Assembly: GCA_002435585.1 (NCBI GenBank)
Contig: DJDY01000161.1
Coordinates: 1 to 6,322 of the forward strand
Length of the DNA: 6,322 bases
Reading direction: 5' to 3'
Source: Lachnospira sp. UBA5912
Lineage (GTDB): Bacteria > Bacillota > Clostridia > Lachnospirales > Lachnospiraceae
Part shown: in pieces, positions 1-6,218 of the stretch
Layout of the letters: every line of letters starts with the position of its first letter
How positions within the stretch are numbered: the stretch's first letter is position 1
Position numbers and translations under genes: made by a program
Notes under the pieces: model-generated
What the model saw: only the letters and a program-made list of their open reading frames with translations
The model's database searches: none
What the model was told of the DNA's origin: nothing

Positions 1-154
1 GGTCAATATGGATATTCTTGTTTATAATATCCATACATTCCTCTCCTGATGAAGCCTCAACGAAATTGAACTCATCCTTAAAAGATTCCATGATAACAGC
101 ATGCTGAAACCTTGAATCATCAACTATAAGAATGGTGTCTTTACTTTTATCCAT
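1..154 (-). CDS. Response regulator receiver domain, N-terminal part (cut by the window edge)
   Basis: The reading frame starts at an ATG (152-154) and stays open for 51 codons to the left edge. It begins MDKSKDTILIVDDSRFQHAV and has the classic start of a CheY-like receiver: a hydrophobic first strand (TILIV), then the acidic pair Asp12-Asp13 that binds Mg2+, then Ser-Arg. An amphipathic helix and the second strand (FNFVEASSGEE) follow. The phosphoacceptor Asp would be expected a few residues past the edge and cannot be seen, nor can any output domain. A good ribosome site (GAAGAGG, seven bases before ATG) supports this start. The protein would accept phosphate from a histidine kinase; whether it is a lone CheY or carries a DNA-binding, GGDEF or other output domain is unknown. 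It lies 99 bases downstream of the FliB-type gene and may have its own promoter. Confidence 0.85.
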   Translation of the reverse strand, partial: MDKSKDTILIVDDSRFQHAVIMESFKDEFNFVEASSGEECMDIINKNIHID

Positions 155-200
155 ATATATACCTCTTCACATTAAAACGGACATTTAGCCATTAATATTT

Positions 201-229
201 ATCTTATCATCCTATATAAAATAAAACAA
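201..229 (-). promoter_or_regulatory. Possible sigma-A-type promoter for the response regulator
   Basis: Read on the minus strand, TTGTTT (224-229) and TAAGAT (201-206) are separated by 17 bases in the gap between the FliB-type gene and the response regulator. The match to TTGACA/TATAAT is only partial (3/6 and 4/6), and the region is so AT-rich that chance matches are likely. It is a candidate only. No convincing terminator hairpin was seen in the rest of the 155-253 gap, so read-through from the upstream operon is also possible. Confidence 0.22.
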
Positions 230-253
230 GTACTAAAACATTACGTATTTTCA

Positions 254-1441
254 TTACATATTTTCGCTATCCAGCCACAATATTGCTTTTAAACTATCTG
301 GATTATAAATCTCATCAAATATATACTCTTCATAGAGATTTTCTATATTTTCTTCTGAATATTCTACCTGCCGTGAAAATATATGCATTATGTCCATTCT
401 GTCATCGAATGAATAATTCTTATGATTATCAAGCCACCTGAACATATCCATATGACGTATCAAAAGAAAATTCGTCACAAGCATCTGGCATTTGCCTAAA
501 ACATCATAATCATATATTGACTTAGCAAAATATCTGAAAACAAAATACTCAAGAATCTGCCTGTATTCATACTCACGTCCCTGCATATCTGTTGCAAATT
601 CATCACTGAGTAATTCATATTCCACATCATTCATCTGTTCAAAAAGACTGTTTATCATATCTTTAAACAAAGTATCCCATTTGTCATTAAGGACTTCCAT
701 TTCTTCATAAGGTATAAATATTTCTCTTATACTATCATGAAGTGATATATTACCAAATTCACCATTATCGTACATATTTCTTGTATCTTCAAGCAATTCA
801 GCTCCATATTCTTTAGTATATGAATCCATAATATCTTTTATATTATCATAATTACCATCGTTAATTGCCTCCTGGACAGAACTGCCAGCAGATAATATAA
901 TTATAAGCTTCTCGTGAATAGACAACATATCATTGTTTAATATATGAAATATCATTTCACGTACAGCAAATATCTTTGCTGCATATTCACTATTGTACTC
1001 GGAATCTGTTTCATAATCCTCTTTTAGTGGTTTTACATTCATAGAGAATGGCCTGTCCTTACAAAGCATTATCCTGGCTGCCTCTTCACATGCCATACCT
1101 ATACCAGACTCTTTAACAGTACCGTAATATTCTGAATACCTTGGAAACTGATTACACACAACACCCAGATATTTTTCACCAAGTTCTTTATGTACAATAC
1201 ATAATCCTTCATCAGTAAGCATAGGACATCTGCCATCAACGAGCCTGAAGCAGTAATCACCGTCCTCATTTTTTATAATATTACTTCTTAGTCTTTCACC
1301 TATATCTCCTGTTAAGCTCTGATAATATTCATAGGTTTCATCATCAATATCTATTTCCCATCCACCTACACAACAGTTATCCTTGCAGTTACCCGCAATA
1401 CATTGGAATTCATCATAATAATCAGGTACTCTCAGTTTCAT
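254..1441 (-). CDS. fliB: FliB-type cysteine-cluster protein (flagellin lysine-N-methylase family)
   Basis: A 395-residue protein, close to the usual FliB length of about 400. The N-terminal third holds the family's cysteine pattern: Cys14-x4-Cys19-x3-Cys23-Cys24, Cys64, Cys72 (GRCPML), Cys81 (GLCIVH), Cys96 (VCNQFPRY) and Cys118 (GMACEEAAR). In this family these cysteines are believed to hold an Fe-S cluster used in methyl transfer from S-adenosylmethionine to flagellin lysines. The remainder is mostly helical and acidic with no motif I can name, and there is no signal peptide or membrane segment. A longer reading to 1489 exists, but the ATG at 1439-1441 is preferred because GAGG lies six bases before it and the protein then begins MKLRVPDYYDEFQC, as family members do. 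It starts one base after the yolD stop, so the two are probably translationally coupled. Family membership is well supported; flagellin as the substrate is inferred from the family, and the DNA-repair context leaves it open. Confidence 0.85.
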   Translation of the reverse strand: MKLRVPDYYDEFQCIAGNCKDNCCVGGWEIDIDDETYEYYQSLTGDIGERLRSNIIKNEDGDYCFRLVDGRCPMLTDEGLCIVHKELGEKYLGVVCNQFPRYSEYYGTVKESGIGMACEEAARIMLCKDRPFSMNVKPLKEDYETDSEYNSEYAAKIFAVREMIFHILNNDMLSIHEKLIIILSAGSSVQEAINDGNYDNIKDIMDSYTKEYGAELLEDTRNMYDNGEFGNISLHDSIREIFIPYEEMEVLNDKWDTLFKDMINSLFEQMNDVEYELLSDEFATDMQGREYEYRQILEYFVFRYFAKSIYDYDVLGKCQMLVTNFLLIRHMDMFRWLDNHKNYSFDDRMDIMHIFSRQVEYSEENIENLYEEYIFDEIYNPDSLKAILWLDSENM

Positions 1442-1442
1442 T

Positions 1443-1904
1443 TTAATCCTCATTTCTGTACGTGTTTTCATGCATCGGTTCATTATCAAATATTATATTA
1501 CTTATGTCATCTATGTGTATTGACTTTCCATCTGACATTATTACTATTCTATCATAGTCGTCAATAGTCCGAACGAATCCTGTATATTCCACATAATGTC
1601 CGCCTTCTTTTAACTCATCTTTTATAAAGTATGTTATCGTAACTTTACACATTGAATCTGTACTATCTTTAGATTTACTATTAATTCTTTCTTTTAATAA
1701 TACGAATCTGTCGTTCAATGTATTAATAGTGTCCTCATCAAGCTCTATTTTACTATCAGTAAGTCTTGCCGTTTCAACTATTGCATCATCATATCCAGTT
1801 AATGCTGCAAAAGGTGAAAACTGAGCCGCCCGTTCATAATTAGACATATGAGCATGTCTATATGATTCTGGACGGCTTTTACCTATAATATCACTGTAAT
1901 CCAT
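1443..1904 (-). CDS. YolD-like family protein, partner of the Y-family polymerase
   Basis: A 153-residue soluble protein. Residues 20-42 contain the signature seen in clostridial YolD-like proteins: Met-Ser, then Glu-Arg-Ala-Ala-Gln-Phe-Ser-Pro-Phe-Ala-Ala-Leu-Thr-Gly-Tyr. A predicted helical stretch (about 43-80, charged) follows. A strand-rich C-terminal part (about 86-140) ends in SDGKSIHIDDISNI, the pattern of the YolD C-terminal half. In Bacillus, yolD-type genes sit beside uvrX/yqjW-type polymerases and are presumed to modulate them; the molecular role is not settled. The ATG at 1902-1904 is preferred over a start at 1937 because GAGG lies six bases before it. The gene lies 94 bases downstream of the polymerase, and its stop is separated from the FliB-type start by a single base. 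The final codons also encode the ribosome site of that next gene. Confidence 0.8.
   Translation of the reverse strand: MDYSDIIGKSRPESYRHAHMSNYERAAQFSPFAALTGYDDAIVETARLTDSKIELDEDTINTLNDRFVLLKERINSKSKDSTDSMCKVTITYFIKDELKEGGHYVEYTGFVRTIDDYDRIVIMSDGKSIHIDDISNIIFDNEPMHENTYRNED
1447..1456 (-). promoter_or_regulatory. Ribosome-binding leader core of the FliB-type gene
   Basis: GAAATGAGGA on the minus strand, five bases before the ATG at 1439-1441. It lies inside the last codons of the YolD-like gene and decides the FliB-type start. The same ten bases at the same spacing precede the yolD and polymerase starts. Confidence 0.75.
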
Positions 1905-1909
1905 AACAA

Positions 1910-1931
1910 TCCTCATTTCTAAGCACATTTT
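1910..1931 (-). promoter_or_regulatory. Ribosome-binding leader element of the YolD-like gene
   Basis: The core GAAATGAGGA (1910-1919) lies five bases before the ATG. Including the twelve bases upstream of it, the 22-base block matches the block before the polymerase gene (3534-3555) at 19 of 22 positions. An ATG inside the core is in frame with the gene, four codons before the chosen start. Confidence 0.7.
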
Positions 1932-1998
1932 GCACATAACTTATTTTATGATTATCATCTCTGAAATATCTTACTTATCAGATAACACAGCAATATAA

Positions 1999-3528
1999 CT
2001 ATGCTTTATGACCACCTATCTGACGGTTTCTGTCCATGGCAGTTGCACCCTCTTTAAGGTTCATTCCCCTGACAACAGCATTCTTTCCATACTTTTTCTT
2101 TATATCTATCATCGTTTTTAATACCTGCTTTTCTTTATCAAGCCTGGCATCTTCCTGCTTGTAGGATTCCTTATCAGAAAAATCCGAAAAAAGATTAAGC
2201 TGTCTGTACTCCTGCTTCTTCGTTGCTTCATCTTCTCTTATTACATGATTGGCTGTGACATTCAATCGTCTTGACATAAGTCTTTTATCAACAATATTAT
2301 CAAATAATTCCATGACCGCTTTAGTAGCAAGCCTTACTGATGAAGTATATCTTCCAAGATTAGCTGTTCCATGCGCATGCTTAGGTATACGTCTGCCATA
2401 TCTGTCTTTAACAATCTCTCCTTTATATGTGCCTTCCTTATTATCCGAATCCTTAGTCAGATTATCTATATCATAACCAACAGTAAGGACAATCTGGTCT
2501 GTCACAAGTCCCTTATCTATAAGATCCAGCATAAGAAGGTCAACCATTTCGCATACAACAAGTCTTGTTTTATCATAATCATATGCGCAATGCAGCACCT
2601 GTCCAGAACCTATACTGTTAGATTCCGGCTTATAGCTTTTTATATCAGCTATCGTGCATGGTTCATATCCCCACGCATGGTCTATAAGCAGCTCAGCATT
2701 AACTCCAAATAACTTATATAAAAGCTCCTCGTTATAGAAATCTGTATCTGCTCCAAGTGAACATCTTGCCACATCACCCATTGTATACATGCCATATTCA
2801 TAAAGCTTTTTCGCATATCCTGGTCCCACACGCCAGAAGTCAGTTATTGGTTTATGACTCCATAATTGTTCACGGTAACTCATTTCATCAAGCTCTGCTA
2901 TTCTTACGCCATCTTTATCAGCCGGCATATGCTTAGCGACTATATCCATGGCAATCTTACACAGATAAAGGTTCGTTCCTATACCAGCTGTGGCTGTTAT
3001 TCCTGTTTCATCAAGAACATCCTTTATCATCTTTATAGCAAGCTCACGCGGAGACATTTTATATATGCCAAGATATGCCCCAACATCTATAAATACCTCA
3101 TCAACTGAATATACATGTATATCCTCAGGAGCAACATATCTAAGATATATGTTATAGATATCGGTTGAATATTTCATATAAACAGACATCTGTGGTGTTG
3201 CAATTATATATGACAGCTCAAGTCCAGGATTTCTATCAAGTTCAGATGCTATACATGAGCTTCCATTAAACTTACGTCCTGGTGCATGTAAACGTCTCTC
3301 TGCATTGATTTCATTTACCTTTGAAACAACTTCAAACAATCTGGCCCGACCTGGTATTCCATATGCCTTAAGCGAAGGCGACACAGCAAGACATATTGTT
3401 TTTTCAGTTCTTGATGCATCTGCAACAACAAGATTGGTATCAAGTGGATCTTTCTCTCTTTCCCTGCATTCGACAGACGCATAAAATGTTTTTAAATCAA
3501 TAGCAATATACATATGTTTAACTGACAT
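1999..3528 (-). CDS. Y-family translesion DNA polymerase, UvrX/UmuC-like
   Basis: A 509-residue polymerase of the Gram-positive UvrX type, expected to copy past damaged template bases at low fidelity. The palm begins with MYIAIDLKTFYASVEC: Asp11 is the first metal ligand and Tyr16 is in the steric-gate position. The second acidic pair is Asp143-Glu144 in YSVDEVFID. TEKTICLAVSPSLKAYGIPGR (about 41-61) is the finger-region signature. A helix-hairpin-helix (RVGPGYAKKL, 233-242) and the little-finger region follow. Gln-Leu-Asn-Leu-Phe at 443-447 fits a sliding-clamp-binding peptide. The tail YGKN-VVRGMNLKEGATA-RN-QIGGHKA is the characteristic end of this subfamily, so the protein is complete. The ATG at 3526-3528 is chosen over 3567 because GAGG lies six bases before it. 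It lies 70 bases after murI with no obvious terminator between, and heads the pol-yolD-fliB set. No LexA box is visible upstream. Confidence 0.93.
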   Translation of the reverse strand: MSVKHMYIAIDLKTFYASVECREREKDPLDTNLVVADASRTEKTICLAVSPSLKAYGIPGRARLFEVVSKVNEINAERRLHAPGRKFNGSSCIASELDRNPGLELSYIIATPQMSVYMKYSTDIYNIYLRYVAPEDIHVYSVDEVFIDVGAYLGIYKMSPRELAIKMIKDVLDETGITATAGIGTNLYLCKIAMDIVAKHMPADKDGVRIAELDEMSYREQLWSHKPITDFWRVGPGYAKKLYEYGMYTMGDVARCSLGADTDFYNEELLYKLFGVNAELLIDHAWGYEPCTIADIKSYKPESNSIGSGQVLHCAYDYDKTRLVVCEMVDLLMLDLIDKGLVTDQIVLTVGYDIDNLTKDSDNKEGTYKGEIVKDRYGRRIPKHAHGTANLGRYTSSVRLATKAVMELFDNIVDKRLMSRRLNVTANHVIREDEATKKQEYRQLNLFSDFSDKESYKQEDARLDKEKQVLKTMIDIKKKYGKNAVVRGMNLKEGATAMDRNRQIGGHKA

Positions 3529-3533
3529 ATTAT

Positions 3534-3555
3534 TCCTCATTTCCACGCACATTCT
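3534..3555 (-). promoter_or_regulatory. Ribosome-binding leader element of the polymerase gene
   Basis: The core GAAATGAGGA (3534-3543) lies five bases before the ATG at 3526-3528 and fixes that start. The wider 22-base block is a near copy (19 of 22) of the one before yolD. Its upstream end overlaps a small hairpin (3550-3573). Confidence 0.7.
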
Positions 3556-3573
3556 TTGTGCAGGCACAGAATG
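3550..3573 (-). repeat. Inverted repeat (hairpin) in the murI-polymerase gap
   Basis: On the minus strand CATTCT-GTGC-CT-GCAC-AA-AGAATG can fold into a stem of a six-base outer helix, a two-base bulge and an inner GTG/CAC helix closed by a short loop. No run of T follows, so it does not look like an intrinsic terminator. It lies directly upstream of the polymerase ribosome site and could affect translation or RNA stability. Function is inferred only from position. Confidence 0.5.
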
Positions 3574-3598
3574 TTAGTAAACCTTCAAGCCGTGCATA

Positions 3599-4387
3599 TC
3601 ATATCTTTCTCATAATTTCCAGTCTTTTATGAAGATTCTTTATATGTTCAAGTTCTTTATCATCAACTGCTCTTCCTGAATAATAATACTCAACTTTTCC
3701 TCTTTTCTTATTATTCTCATTATTGATGATTCCATTCTTTATAAGTGTATTTTTCAGATTATTAGATACTCCTATATTTCCATCAATAATCTCTACATCA
3801 GATGGAAAAAGTTTTGCAAATGAATCTTTAAAATAATTAAAATGAGTACATCCTAATACCAGTTCTGAATAATCATTAAAATTATAGCCTGCAAATTCAT
3901 TATTAAGATAATTCATCACGTTGACAGAATCAAACTCATCATTCTGTGCAAATCTAACAAGCTTAGGAAGCGCAACAACATCAACCTTATGATTAATATC
4001 ATATTTCATAATAAGATTCTTAAGCTTAACACCACATGCAGTTACAGGTGTCGCCACAACCATTATTCTTTTATCACGGTTATGCTGGCATGCTGGTTTA
4101 ACAGCTGGTTCTATTCCAATGATAGGCAACTGGTATTTGTTACGAAGATATGTGATAGCTGCACTTGTTGCAGTATTACATGCAAGCACAACTGCCTTAC
4201 AGTCTTTTTCCACAAGGAAACCCACAGCCTTATCTACATACTCACGTATCTGCTCGTTTGTTTTTTCCCCGTATGGAACATTATCAACATCTGCATAAAA
4301 CACATAATCAACTTCAGGAAGTGTTATCATTGACTGATGTAATAATGATAATCCTCCTATACCTGAATCGAATATACCTATCTTCAT
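3599..4387 (-). CDS. murI: Glutamate racemase
   Basis: A 262-residue cytoplasmic enzyme that interconverts L- and D-glutamate, supplying D-Glu for peptidoglycan. It begins MKIGIFDSGIGGLS, with Asp7-Ser8 of the family signature. The two catalytic cysteines are both present: Cys70 in ACNTATSAA and Cys180 in GCTHF, the latter followed by the conserved His182. VPYGEK and GIEPAVKPA (91-99) are further family motifs. Length is typical and the protein looks intact. A GTG at 4394-4396 would add three residues but sits directly on the AAGAGG ribosome site, so the ATG at 4385-4387 (eight bases from AAGAGG) is preferred. It is followed after 70 bases by the translesion polymerase without a visible terminator, so the two may be cotranscribed. 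I see no functional link to the repair genes beyond this proximity. Confidence 0.95.
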   Translation of the reverse strand: MKIGIFDSGIGGLSLLHQSMITLPEVDYVFYADVDNVPYGEKTNEQIREYVDKAVGFLVEKDCKAVVLACNTATSAAITYLRNKYQLPIIGIEPAVKPACQHNRDKRIMVVATPVTACGVKLKNLIMKYDINHKVDVVALPKLVRFAQNDEFDSVNVMNYLNNEFAGYNFNDYSELVLGCTHFNYFKDSFAKLFPSDVEIIDGNIGVSNNLKNTLIKNGIINNENNKKRGKVEYYYSGRAVDDKELEHIKNLHKRLEIMRKI

Positions 4388-4427
4388 GATTCCCACCTCT
4401 TATATTTATCGTTACATATAACAATGT

Positions 4428-4456
4428 ATTATCTTATATTACATTAAAAATAACTA
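4428..4456 (-). promoter_or_regulatory. Possible promoter upstream of murI
   Basis: On the minus strand GATAAT (4428-4433, 5/6 to TATAAT) lies 17 bases from TAGTTA (4451-4456, 3/6 to TTGACA), about 40 bases before the murI ATG. The region (4388-4481) is very AT-rich, so this could be chance. No clear terminator for the upstream ABC-F gene was found in the same gap. Confidence 0.25.
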
Positions 4457-4481
4457 TCTGATATAAAGCTACTGCATACAA

Positions 4482-6038
4482 TTAAATTAACTTCGTTGTC
4501 CATTCACTGCAATCCCATACATCACTTGCAAGACCATCATAGAATTCCGGCTCATGGCATACCATAAGAATGCTTCCTTTATAATCAATAAGTGCTCTTT
4601 TTAGTTCATCCTTGGCATCAACATCAAGGTGATTAGTCGGTTCATCAAGAACAAGAATATTGGACTCCCTGTTTATAAGCTTACATAAACGTACCTTTGC
4701 CTGTTCTCCACCGCTTAACACTCTTACCTTGCTTTCTATATGCTTAGTTGTAAGACCACATTTGGCAAGTGCTGACCTAACCTCATACTGTGTATATCCA
4801 GGAAACTCCTGCCATATTTCCTCAAGACATGTTGTATCTATATCAGGGGACATCTCCTGCTCAAAATATCCTATTTCAAGATAGTCACCCTGCACAGCCT
4901 CTCCTGATATTGGCTTTATTATACCAAGTAGACTTTTTAATAATGTAGATTTTCCTATGCCATTAGCTCCTGTAAGAACCACTTTTTTACCTCTTTCCAT
5001 CTCAAAGTTAAGAGGTTTTGATAAAGGTTCCCCATATCCGATTACCAGATCCTTTGTTGTAAATATATATTTTCCAGGTGTTCTTGCAACCTTAAAATTG
5101 AATTCAGGCTTAGGTTTTTTTTCGGCAAGTTCAATCATATCCATATTATCAAGCTTTTTCTGTCTTGACATTGCCATGTTTCTTGTTGCCACTCTTGCCT
5201 TATTTCGTGCCACAAAATCCTTAAGGTCCGCTATCTCTTTCTGCTGTCTGTCATATGCAGCCTTCTGTTGTGCCTGTTTCATCTCATATACTTCCATGAA
5301 CTTATTATAATCACCCACATACCTGTTAAGTTCATGGTTATCCATATGGTATATTATATTTATCACACTATTAAGAAATGGTATATCATGTGATATTAGT
5401 ATAAATGCGTTTTCATAATCGAGAAGATATCTTTTTAACCAGTCTATATGCTCTTTATCAAGATAGTTAGTAGGCTCATCAAGCAGCAGAATATCCGGCT
5501 TTTCCAAAAGCAGCTTACCAAGTAAAACCTTTGTTCTCTGTCCGCCACTAAGGTCTGTAACATCCTTATCAAGTCCTAACTCAAGAAGTCCTAAAGCTCT
5601 TGCTACTTCCTCAACTTTAGCATCTATCATATAGAAATCATGATTAGTCAGAAGATCCTGTATAGTTCCTAGTTCTTCCATATATTCTTCCATCTGATTA
5701 TCATCTGCATCCATCATCTTGTCACATATCTCGTTCATACGCTCTTCCATGACAAACAAATCATCAAAAGCCTGTCTCATAACAGAACCTATTGTCATTC
5801 CCTTTTCAAGAACCGAATGCTGGTCAAGATATCCTATCTTAATATTCTTTGCCCATTCGATCTTTCCCTCGTCAGGCATAAGCTTCCCTGTTATTATATT
5901 CATAAATGTGGACTTACCCTCACCATTAGCTCCGACAAGCCCAATGTGCTCACCTTTTAACAATCGAAAAGACACATCATCAAATATTGCCCTGTCACCA
6001 AAGCCATGTGTAAGATGTTCTACATTCAATAAACTCAT
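4482..6038 (-). CDS. ABC-F family ATPase (ribosome-associated type)
   Basis: A 518-residue protein with two ABC ATPase domains in tandem and no membrane segments, the ABC-F layout. Domain 1: Walker A GANGEGKST (36-44), signature LSGGQ (163-167), Walker B LLLDEPTNYLD with catalytic Glu188, and switch His217. Domain 2: Walker A GANGIGKST (357-365), signature LSGGE (441-445), Walker B LVLDEPTNHLD with Glu466, and switch His495 in VCHE. An acidic helical insert (about 90-145) fits the arm of domain 1. A charged helical linker (about 250-315), ending in a basic MSRQKKLDNMD stretch, fits the P-site tRNA interaction motif. Family members bind the ribosome E site and act as translation factors or, in some branches, give resistance to ribosome-targeting antibiotics. 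There is no long C-terminal extension. I cannot assign a subfamily; a housekeeping role is the safer guess. GGAG seven bases before the ATG supports the start. Confidence 0.92.
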   Translation of the reverse strand: MSLLNVEHLTHGFGDRAIFDDVSFRLLKGEHIGLVGANGEGKSTFMNIITGKLMPDEGKIEWAKNIKIGYLDQHSVLEKGMTIGSVMRQAFDDLFVMEERMNEICDKMMDADDNQMEEYMEELGTIQDLLTNHDFYMIDAKVEEVARALGLLELGLDKDVTDLSGGQRTKVLLGKLLLEKPDILLLDEPTNYLDKEHIDWLKRYLLDYENAFILISHDIPFLNSVINIIYHMDNHELNRYVGDYNKFMEVYEMKQAQQKAAYDRQQKEIADLKDFVARNKARVATRNMAMSRQKKLDNMDMIELAEKKPKPEFNFKVARTPGKYIFTTKDLVIGYGEPLSKPLNFEMERGKKVVLTGANGIGKSTLLKSLLGIIKPISGEAVQGDYLEIGYFEQEMSPDIDTTCLEEIWQEFPGYTQYEVRSALAKCGLTTKHIESKVRVLSGGEQAKVRLCKLINRESNILVLDEPTNHLDVDAKDELKRALIDYKGSILMVCHEPEFYDGLASDVWDCSEWTTKLI

Positions 6039-6081
6039 ATATTATCTCCATTCTTATGTCATAATTTCTATGCCTGCATAC

Positions 6082-6126
6082 TAATACACAACATTAAAAT
6101 ACTATATAAATGTATAAAGTGTATTA
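6082..6126 (-). repeat. Inverted repeat in the leader of the ABC-F gene
   Basis: TAATACAC (6082-6089) and its exact complement GTGTATTA (6119-6126) flank a 29-base spacer. Inside lies a second, shorter pair (ACATT 6091-6095, AATGT 6109-6113). Together they can form a nested, AT-rich stem about 45 to 90 bases upstream of the ABC-F start. It could be a leader structure or a protein-binding site. AT richness makes chance a real possibility. Confidence 0.4.
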
Positions 6127-6141
6127 ATAATCATATCAGAC

Positions 6142-6147
6142 ATTATA
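6142..6147 (-). promoter_or_regulatory. Possible -10 box for the ABC-F gene
   Basis: A perfect TATAAT on the minus strand just after the terminator of the upstream gene and about 100 bases before the ABC-F ATG. A good -35 at 16-18 bases is lacking; that position falls within the terminator stem and loop. Suggestive only. Confidence 0.22.
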
Positions 6148-6148
6148 C

Positions 6149-6191
6149 AAAAAGCTCCTTTCCTGCTACATATACAAACAAAAAGGAGCTT
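6149..6191 (-). terminator. Intrinsic terminator of the gene at the right edge
   Basis: AAGCTCCTTT and AAAGGAGCTT (arms 6182-6191 and 6152-6161) form a perfect ten-base stem around a 20-base loop. Read on the minus strand the stem runs into a short T run (6149-6153). It lies 27 bases after the stop codon of the upstream partial gene. The loop is long and the T run short, but the stem is clear and the position fits. The plus-strand reading has no T run. Confidence 0.7.
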
Positions 6192-6218
6192 CTATTACTA
6201 ATCATATTAATTATAAAA

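Noticed and set aside
1442..1489. Sixteen-residue N-terminal extension of the FliB-type protein overlapping yolD
   Set aside because: It contains the ribosome site itself (read as Glu-Met-Arg), and family members begin at the downstream Met-Lys-Leu-Arg.
1945..1960. Fur-box-like sequence (TGATAATCAT) upstream of yolD
   Set aside because: Only one half matches the Fur inverted repeat, and the other half does not; AT-rich background makes this expected by chance.
2249..3108. Three plus-strand open frames (75-113 codons) opposite the polymerase
   Set aside because: They are antisense to a strongly supported polymerase, have no family resemblance, and look like shadows of its codon pattern.
3529..3567. 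Thirteen-residue N-terminal extension of the polymerase
   Set aside because: The extension is the leader and ribosome site read as protein; GAGG at good spacing supports the ATG at 3526-3528.
3550..3573. Hairpin after murI as an intrinsic terminator
   Set aside because: No T run follows the stem on the minus strand, and the ribosome site of the next gene follows directly.
3989..4389. Plus-strand open frames opposite murI
   Set aside because: They overlap a complete glutamate racemase with both catalytic cysteines; no motif or ribosome site of note.
4660..6084. Plus-strand open frames opposite the ABC-F gene
   Set aside because: Antisense shadows of a complete two-domain ATPase; hydrophobic composition reflects the complement of the real codons.
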